Shown one piece after another: positions 58,937 through 64,000 of a stretch of DNA of 64,000 nt. Each line of letters begins with the position of its first letter. Position 1 is the first letter of the stretch. Both the position numbers and the translations under genes were made by a program. The stretch comes from Mycobacterium sp. 852002-51057_SCH5723018 (lineage in GTDB: Bacteria; Actinomycetota; Actinomycetes; Mycobacteriales; Mycobacteriaceae). Where the stretch lies: contig NZ_LZIR01000078.1 of the NCBI RefSeq assembly GCF_001667035.1, positions 1-64,000 of the forward strand, in the 5' to 3' direction. A model generated the notes under the pieces. That model did not search any database, was not told the DNA's origin, and saw nothing but the letters and a program-made list of their open reading frames with translations.

Positions 58937-61180
58937 CTACGGGGTCGCGACGCTGGGCGCGGGCCGGAATCGCGCTCGGTCGTCGATGAGCGTGACGGGT
59001 ATGCCGTTGAGCGCGCCGTTGCCCGATGGCTCGTCGATAAACGTCGGTGGCGAAAGCACATTCGTGTTGGCACCCGGCGAGCTGTTGGCCACCCCCATCC
59101 GAGTGCCCGGCTTTCCATGCCCCCACCCGTGCGGCATCGACACCACACCAGGCTTGATCGCCTCGGTGACCTCGACCGGCACTTTGATCTCCCCGGCCGC
59201 CGATTTCACCGTGACGAGGTCGTCGTCCGTGACGCCGCAGCGCGCCGCGTCGTCGGGGTGGATCAGCAACGTGCACCGGTCTTTTCCCTTCATCAGCGCA
59301 GGCACGTTGTGCAGCCAGGTGTTGTTCGATCGAAGGTGTCTGCGGCTCACCAGAACCAGCGGCTCGGCCGGTCGCTCCATCCGGGCGGCCAGCCGAGGCA
59401 GGTCATCGAGGAGGTATTGCGGGGCGAGCCGAATCTTCTTGTCGGGGGTGCCCAGGATGTCCGGCAGCTGCGGAACCATTGGCCCGAAGTCGATGCCGTT
59501 CGGATTGGCCTTGAGGAGGTCCAATGTGAGGCCGCCCGGGTTCGCTCCGTACCGATCGCCGAAGGGCCCGGTCCGCAGCGTCAGGTCCAGCATCCGCTCC
59601 GGGCCGCCGTGGTCGTAGAGCTTGCGGATCGCTGCGCCGTCGAGCCCCTGGGTGAAGGCCAGGTAATCGAAGAAGCCATCGTCGATCGCGGCGACGTCGA
59701 CGTCTTCGGCCGGCGTGCCGGTGCACAGGCCGGTCAGCCGGATCAGGATCTCCCATTCGTGCGGGCGGTCCCCCGGATCGAACACCGGCGCGGAGTAATT
59801 CGCGATGCTGTGGATCGCAAAAAGCAGGATGAGATCATCGTGGTGGGGTTGCTCGAGCGGTGACAGCCCGGGCAGGATCACATCGGCGTGCCGCGTCGTC
59901 TCGTTGAGCCAAAGGTCAACGGAGATCATCGCTTCCAGCATCGGCAGCACCTCGTCGAGCTTGTCGCCGCCGGGCGTGGACAACACCGGGTTGCCCGCGA
60001 CGGTGATCAGTGCCTTGAGTTGCCCGTCACCGGCGATGGCGATCTCTTCCGCCATGCAGGACACGGGCGCCTGGCCGAGCACCTCCTTCGCCCCGCGCAC
60101 CCGGGTGTGCCAGCGACCGAATTCCGGGAGGCCGCCCTCCAGGCCGGGGAGCGGCTGCGTGGTGATCGACCAGGCCGCCGGCTTGGGAAACATCGCTCCC
60201 CCGGGAAGGTCGAAATGGCCGGTCAGAATGTTGATCACGTCGACCAGCCAGCTGGCCAGGCTGCCAAATTCTTGATTGCACAGGCCGATTCGGCCATACA
60301 CCACCGATTTCTGGGTGCCGGCGAGCTCGCGGGCCAGGAGCCGGATGCGCTCTGCGTCGATGCCGGTCACGGCGCTGACCCGGTCCGGCGGCCAGTCGGC
60401 GGCGACCCTGCGCATCGTGTCGACGCCGTCGACGTGCGGTCCCGGATTGATCAGGTCTTCCTCAAAGAGCGTGTGCGCCAAGGCCAACAGCAGAGCCGCA
60501 TCGGTCCCCGGCACAATCGGCAGCCACTCGTCGGCGCGGGCCGCGGTCTGCGTGCGTACCGGATCGATCACGATCACCTTGCCCCGCTTGCGGATCCCGT
60601 CGATCAGGCCCATCACGTTGGGTGCGGCCAGCAACGACCCCTGCGACGCGGCCGGGTTGGCGCCCATGATGACCATCAGGTCGGTGCGCTCGATGTCGGG
60701 CACGGGAAAGTTCCACCACAGGCCGTACATCAGGTGCGACGAGAGGTTCTTCGGCCATTGGTCGACCGTTCCCGGCGAATAGGTGATCGGCATCCCGGAC
60801 ATGCCCATCAACACACCCGCGTACCTGGCCAAGGAAAACGAGTGCGCCAGCGGGTTACCGGTGTAGGCGGTGACCGCGCCGATCCCGTACTTTTCGATCA
60901 CCGGGGTCAGCAATTCGGTGCAACGGCGAAACGCAGCATCCCAGCTGACCTCGTGCCATTGCCCGTCGACCTTGATCATGGGGCGGCGGATGCGGTCCGG
61001 GTCGTCGTGCAGCGCCGCCAGCGAGACTCCCTTGGGACAGATGTGTCCGCGGCTCCACACGTCGTCGCGGTTGCCGCGAATGCCCGCGACCCGGCCGCCT
61101 TCGACGCGAATCTCCAAGCCGCACATCGCTTCACACAGTGGACAGGTACGCACATGCCTGCCGTCGTCGCCGGTCGCCAC
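58937..61180 (-). CDS. Molybdopterin oxidoreductase (formate dehydrogenase/nitrate reductase-like)
   Basis: 747-residue DMSO reductase-superfamily enzyme. The 4Fe-4S motif is CPLCEAMCGLEI followed by ICPKG (C13, C16, C20, about C48), then molybdopterin-binding segments SPGTVDQWPKN, LMVIMGANPAASQ, VIVIDPVRTQTAARADEWLP and TLFEEDLI. The C-terminal molydop-binding barrel reads VTVKSAAGEIKVPVEVTEAIKPGVVSMPHGWG. Single-subunit type with no adjacent electron-transfer subunit. Substrate unknown. GTG start at 61180. Confidence 0.9.
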   Translation of the reverse strand: MATGDDGRHVRTCPLCEAMCGLEIRVEGGRVAGIRGNRDDVWSRGHICPKGVSLAALHDDPDRIRRPMIKVDGQWHEVSWDAAFRRCTELLTPVIEKYGIGAVTAYTGNPLAHSFSLARYAGVLMGMSGMPITYSPGTVDQWPKNLSSHLMYGLWWNFPVPDIERTDLMVIMGANPAASQGSLLAAPNVMGLIDGIRKRGKVIVIDPVRTQTAARADEWLPIVPGTDAALLLALAHTLFEEDLINPGPHVDGVDTMRRVAADWPPDRVSAVTGIDAERIRLLARELAGTQKSVVYGRIGLCNQEFGSLASWLVDVINILTGHFDLPGGAMFPKPAAWSITTQPLPGLEGGLPEFGRWHTRVRGAKEVLGQAPVSCMAEEIAIAGDGQLKALITVAGNPVLSTPGGDKLDEVLPMLEAMISVDLWLNETTRHADVILPGLSPLEQPHHDDLILLFAIHSIANYSAPVFDPGDRPHEWEILIRLTGLCTGTPAEDVDVAAIDDGFFDYLAFTQGLDGAAIRKLYDHGGPERMLDLTLRTGPFGDRYGANPGGLTLDLLKANPNGIDFGPMVPQLPDILGTPDKKIRLAPQYLLDDLPRLAARMERPAEPLVLVSRRHLRSNNTWLHNVPALMKGKDRCTLLIHPDDAARCGVTDDDLVTVKSAAGEIKVPVEVTEAIKPGVVSMPHGWGHGKPGTRMGVANSSPGANTNVLSPPTFIDEPSGNGALNGIPVTLIDDRARFRPAPSVATP

Positions 61181-61281
61181 CCACCCACTGTATTCCGCTA
61201 CCGCGCGTAGCGGAAGTGGGCATCTCGCAGAAGGCGCCGCGCCCCGTAGATTTGTGAAATCAGCGATAGAAAGGGCTGCAG

Positions 61282-62208
61282 GTGCAAATCAGCGTCAATT
61301 GCTTTCTCAGCGACGACCCCTCGGGGTCGCTAGTCGACGACTATGTGACGGAACTCGCAATGATTCGCGACGAGGGATTCCGCCGAGCCTGGGTGGCTCA
61401 AATGCCGTGGCAGGCCGACGCTTTGACGGTGCTTGCGGTCGCGCTCCGCGAGGTGGACACGATCGAGGTGGCGACGGGTGTACTGCCCATCCAGAACCAG
61501 CACCCGATGCTGATGGCGCAGCGCGCGCTCACGCTCAGCTCGATCTCAGGCGGCAGATTCATCCTCGGGCTGGGCATGACCCATCGCATGGTCACAGAGG
61601 GGATGTGGGGGATTCCATGGGACAAGCCGGTGCGCAGGCTCGGCGAATACCTCGACGGCCTGCTGCCCTTGCTGGATGGAAAAGAAGCCAATGCCACGGG
61701 CGAGACAGTGACCACCCGCGGAACGGTGGGTGTTCCCGATGCGCCCGCGCCACCGGTGTACATCGCGGCCCTGGGCCCGCAGCTGCTGCGGCTGACGGGC
61801 CGACGTTGCGCAGGGACCGAGACCTGGATGACCGGACCCAAGACCCTGGCCGAACACGTCGGGCCCACGCTTCGCCGCGCGGCCCTCGAGGCCGGTCGTC
61901 CGGAGGGCGCGGTGCGGGTCGCCGCTTCGGTCCCCGTAGCGGTCACCGATGATGTCGAGGGGCTGCGCGCACAAGCCGCCGAGCAGTTCGCGCTCTACAG
62001 TCAACTGCCGTCATACCGGGCGATGCTTGATCGCGAGGGCTACCGTGACCCCCAGGATGCGGCGCTGATCGGTGACGAGACGGTCGTCACCGAACGTCTC
62101 GACGAACTGCGCGACGCCGGCGTCGACGAATTCATCGGTTATCCGTTCGACACGTCCGCCGAGGGCCGGGCCCGCACCCGCACCCTGCTGCGACGGTACG
62201 TCGAGTAG
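61282..62208 (+). CDS. LLM-class F420-dependent oxidoreductase
   Basis: 308-residue luciferase-like TIM barrel. MQISVNCFLSDD start, VATGVLPIQNQHPMLMAQRA, SGGRFILGLGMTHRMV and PVYIAALGPQLLRLTGRRCAG are typical of F420-type family members. GTG at 61282 after AAAGGG. Divergent from the molybdoenzyme. Substrate unknown. Confidence 0.88.
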   Translation: MQISVNCFLSDDPSGSLVDDYVTELAMIRDEGFRRAWVAQMPWQADALTVLAVALREVDTIEVATGVLPIQNQHPMLMAQRALTLSSISGGRFILGLGMTHRMVTEGMWGIPWDKPVRRLGEYLDGLLPLLDGKEANATGETVTTRGTVGVPDAPAPPVYIAALGPQLLRLTGRRCAGTETWMTGPKTLAEHVGPTLRRAALEAGRPEGAVRVAASVPVAVTDDVEGLRAQAAEQFALYSQLPSYRAMLDREGYRDPQDAALIGDETVVTERLDELRDAGVDEFIGYPFDTSAEGRARTRTLLRRYVE

Positions 62209-62214
62209 GAAAGG

Positions 62215-62640
62215 TCAGCCCGCCCAGGGCCCGAAGCCGCCGACCTTCTCGATGCGGATGCGGGTGAGAAATCCCGGCGGGGCATCGGCGGGCGGAAAGT
62301 TCATGTTGGGGTCGCCCAGAACCGGGTTGAGTTCCTTGAGCAGCGCGGGCGCCCCGCCCTCGACGATCCGCGCAGTTCCGTTGATGGAGAGGTAGGGCCG
62401 CATCCCGTGGCCCGACCCTCCCAACGACACGATGGTGACGGCCACACGCGGATCCTCGCGGACGTTGCGCACCTTCTTGTGTTCGGCAAGGTGGGCGGTG
62501 ACGAGTTCGTCGCCGTCGGGTGTCGACTGCAGAGCGACCCAGACCAGGCTCACCTGCGGGCTGCCGTCGGGATTGAGGGTGACCAGGGTGGCGTCGGCAC
62601 CCTTGCCGATGAGTTCGCGCGCGGCGTCGTTGAGTTTCAT
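62215..62640 (-). CDS. PPOX-class F420-dependent/pyridoxamine oxidase-like protein
   Basis: 141-residue split beta-barrel protein: ATLVTLNPDGSPQVSLVWV, HKKVRNVREDPRVAVTIVS and PYLSINGTARIVEGGAPALL are the family hallmarks. The ATG at 62640 has AGAAG upstream. Convergent with the LLM gene, ending 6 nt after it. Probably F420-dependent reduction of an unknown substrate. Confidence 0.88.
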   Translation of the reverse strand: MKLNDAARELIGKGADATLVTLNPDGSPQVSLVWVALQSTPDGDELVTAHLAEHKKVRNVREDPRVAVTIVSLGGSGHGMRPYLSINGTARIVEGGAPALLKELNPVLGDPNMNFPPADAPPGFLTRIRIEKVGGFGPWAG

Positions 62641-62808
62641 GTGATCTTCTACCGCCTTCTGCGGCTTTTCATTCCCTGGTAGGTCCCTGACCTTCAGCCC
62701 TGAGACACATTTGAATATGGCCTGTGCGCTGTACAAGCTCGAGGCGCCGGTCATAGCGTCGAGGCCAAGCGCACAAACCCATTTGGAAGGAACCATCGGG
62801 GTCGAACC

Positions 62809-62991
62809 ATGACCGACCATCAGCAGCCGGCTGACCTCGAGTACCTGCGTTGCGAGGTACTCGATCGGATCGACGCGCGCCCGTTCGACGAATGGTCTCC
62901 CGCCCTGTTGCGGGCCCTCATCGCCGTCTTCGATCTGAATGGCGTGACGCCGGTAGCGCCCCGCGGCTTCCGGCCCTATCTCGTGAGGTAA
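62809..62991 (+). CDS. Small hypothetical protein
   Basis: 60-residue protein: LEYLRCEVLDRIDARPFDEW and SPALLRALIAVFDLNGV form two amphipathic helices, with a basic end RGFRPYLVR. GGAAGGAA lies about 15-20 nt before the ATG. It looks like a conserved small actinobacterial protein, but I do not recognise a family. Confidence 0.5.
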   Translation: MTDHQQPADLEYLRCEVLDRIDARPFDEWSPALLRALIAVFDLNGVTPVAPRGFRPYLVR

Positions 62992-63066
62992 CCGCGAAAG
63001 TCCCACTCCTGCTTCATTTTCCGAAGGGGCCGTCGGAAGTGGCCTGGGGCGCATTAGGCTACGACG

Positions 63067-63516
63067 GTGGAGATGTGGGAGCTGGTGGCCCGTGAGCGGA
63101 TCCGCGACACCCTGGCCCGATACAACTGGTCGGGCGACGCCGGCCGGCTCGCCGACCTAGCCGAGACGTTCTGCCCGGACGGAGTTCTGGAAATCCGCGG
63201 CATCGCGCCGCTGCGCGGGCGATCCGAGATTGTGGCGTTCCTCGGCGGCGTCACCGGGAGCATCGCCGTCGAGGCCGCCGTCAAGCCCATCGTCCGACAC
63301 AACGTCGCCAATGTGCTGTTCACCGGGCTGACCCCGGAGCGGGCCCAGGTCTGGTCGTATTTCACCGTGTTCACCCATGTCGGGCTCGACCATTTCGGCC
63401 GATACCGAGACACCCTGGTGCCCGACGGCGACAGCTGGCTGATCGAGCATCGCAACGTGTCGACCGACTGGGCGGCCCCCAACTCGTCCATGGCTCGGCG
63501 GCCGCCGGACGGCTGA
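63067..63516 (+). CDS. SnoaL/NTF2-like protein
   Basis: 149-residue protein of the NTF2-like/SnoaL fold: ARERIRDTLARYNWSGDAGRL, LAETFCPDGVLEIRG, VRHNVANVLFTG and DTLVPDGDSWLIEHRNVSTDW. These small cone-shaped proteins serve as ketosteroid-isomerase-like enzymes or ligand-binding partners. Starts GTG 63067 or ATG 63073. Neighbour context does not settle the role. Confidence 0.8.
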   Translation: MEMWELVARERIRDTLARYNWSGDAGRLADLAETFCPDGVLEIRGIAPLRGRSEIVAFLGGVTGSIAVEAAVKPIVRHNVANVLFTGLTPERAQVWSYFTVFTHVGLDHFGRYRDTLVPDGDSWLIEHRNVSTDWAAPNSSMARRPPDG

Positions 63517-63574
63517 GTCAGGCCTGGAACACTATCGTTGCGTTGGGTTTTCGCGACGCCACGGGAGGACGATC

Positions 63575-64000
63575 ATGCGTGCAGCCGAGGAAACCGACCG
63601 CGCCGTGGCGTACCTGCTGATGCGCCTGACCATCGGGGCCAGCCTCTTCGGGCATGGCTTGGTCCGGCTACCGAAACTGGGCGTCTTCCACGCGCAGTTG
63701 ATGGGCGAGTTCAAGGCGTCGATGCTGCCCGCCTTCCTGGTCTCCGCGGGCGGCTACGCGCTTCCATTCGCAGAGTTGGTCACCGGAGTGCTGCTGCTGG
63801 CCGGCGCCCTGACGCGGGCGGCCGCCGTGACCGCCGGCTTGGTGATGATCGTGCTGGTGTTGGGCGCCACGTCGATCGAGCACTTCAACGTGATCGGCGA
63901 GCAGCTGCTGCACGCGATACTGCTCGCCGCCGTGGTCGCCTTCCGAAGCCACAACGCCTACTCGGTTGACCGCATGGTCGGTGGCCATAGGTCGAGCAGC
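63575..64000 (+). CDS. DoxX family membrane protein, cut by window end
   Basis: 142 codons to the window edge without a stop. Four membrane helices of the DoxX family are visible: AYLLMRLTIGASLFGHGLVRL, ALPFAELVTGVLLLAGALT, RAAAVTAGLVMIVLVLGAT and LLHAILLAAVVAFRSHNAYS. GGGAGGA precedes the ATG. DoxX proteins help in redox homeostasis at the membrane; specific role unknown. Confidence 0.82.
   Translation, partial: MRAAEETDRAVAYLLMRLTIGASLFGHGLVRLPKLGVFHAQLMGEFKASMLPAFLVSAGGYALPFAELVTGVLLLAGALTRAAAVTAGLVMIVLVLGATSIEHFNVIGEQLLHAILLAAVVAFRSHNAYSVDRMVGGHRSSS

Noticed and set aside
59888..61210. 440-residue plus-strand frame
   Set aside because: Antisense shadow of the molybdopterin oxidoreductase; lacks domains.

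Overview
The window looks like chromosome of a Mycobacterium, probably a slow grower. It is GC-rich with a dense gene layout. It carries a PPE protein, an FHA-domain ABC exporter like Rv1747, a DesA3-type desaturase with its ferredoxin reductase, a deazaflavin (F420)-type nitroreductase, a mycofactocin-type SDR, DUF6131 and DUF4389 proteins, and several P450/TetR/SDR clusters. The first ~130 bases are unusually rich in C and G homopolymers and look like a poor-quality contig edge running into the second half of an FtsX-type permease.

Left part (1-17.1 kb): permease remnant; orphan PPE gene; a four-gene minus-strand operon (SDR, FAD monooxygenase, DUF4389, methyltransferase); a stand-alone SigF-family sigma factor with a lipoprotein and a DUF2231 protein after it; a sulfite-oxidase-like molybdoenzyme divergent from a LysR regulator with two palindromes between them; an F420-type nitroreductase; and a TetR-P450-amidohydrolase-M24-M24 cluster in which the second M24 protein has lost four of five metal ligands.

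Middle accessory region (17.2-23.6 kb): it opens with the 3' end of a tRNA-Lys-like gene (likely attachment site), followed by debris: a phage-type Cys-cluster ORF, a frameshifted C-terminal fragment of a histidine kinase and a frameshifted C-terminal fragment of an HK97 capsid protein. Then come intact lower-GC genes: an OGG-fold protein, a NucS/DUF5655 nuclease-like protein, two coupled membrane proteins, and a SEC-C/HNH-like zinc protein. This is the best candidate in the window for an undescribed (possibly defence) module.

Right part (23.6-64 kb): a six-gene catabolic operon (P450, mycofactocin-type SDR, enoyl-CoA hydratase-like protein, double-domain CoA transferase, SDR, phosphotransferase-like protein) under a TetR regulator with matching CTAC-N9-GTAG sites at both promoters; a paralogous pair of small proteins ending in a 15-bp hairpin; a DUF6131 micro-protein; a frameshifted response regulator behind two CCCCTAGGG-type palindromes; a class II amidotransferase; a zinc metallopeptidase; a Gfo/Idh/MocA oxidoreductase; a sulfatase coupled to a flavin monooxygenase; nitronate monooxygenase; a GbsR/MarR-methyltransferase pair behind a palindrome; an amidohydrolase, aldolase and CoA-ligase group; a haloalkane-dehalogenase-like hydrolase; the desaturase/reductase pair with an operator-like repeat; the FHA-ABC exporter; a HSL-type esterase; another SDR; a molybdopterin (formate-dehydrogenase-like) oxidoreductase; an LLM F420-type enzyme; a PPOX protein; and a DoxX protein cut by the window end. 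Most functions are family-level assignments from motifs; substrates are mostly unknown.
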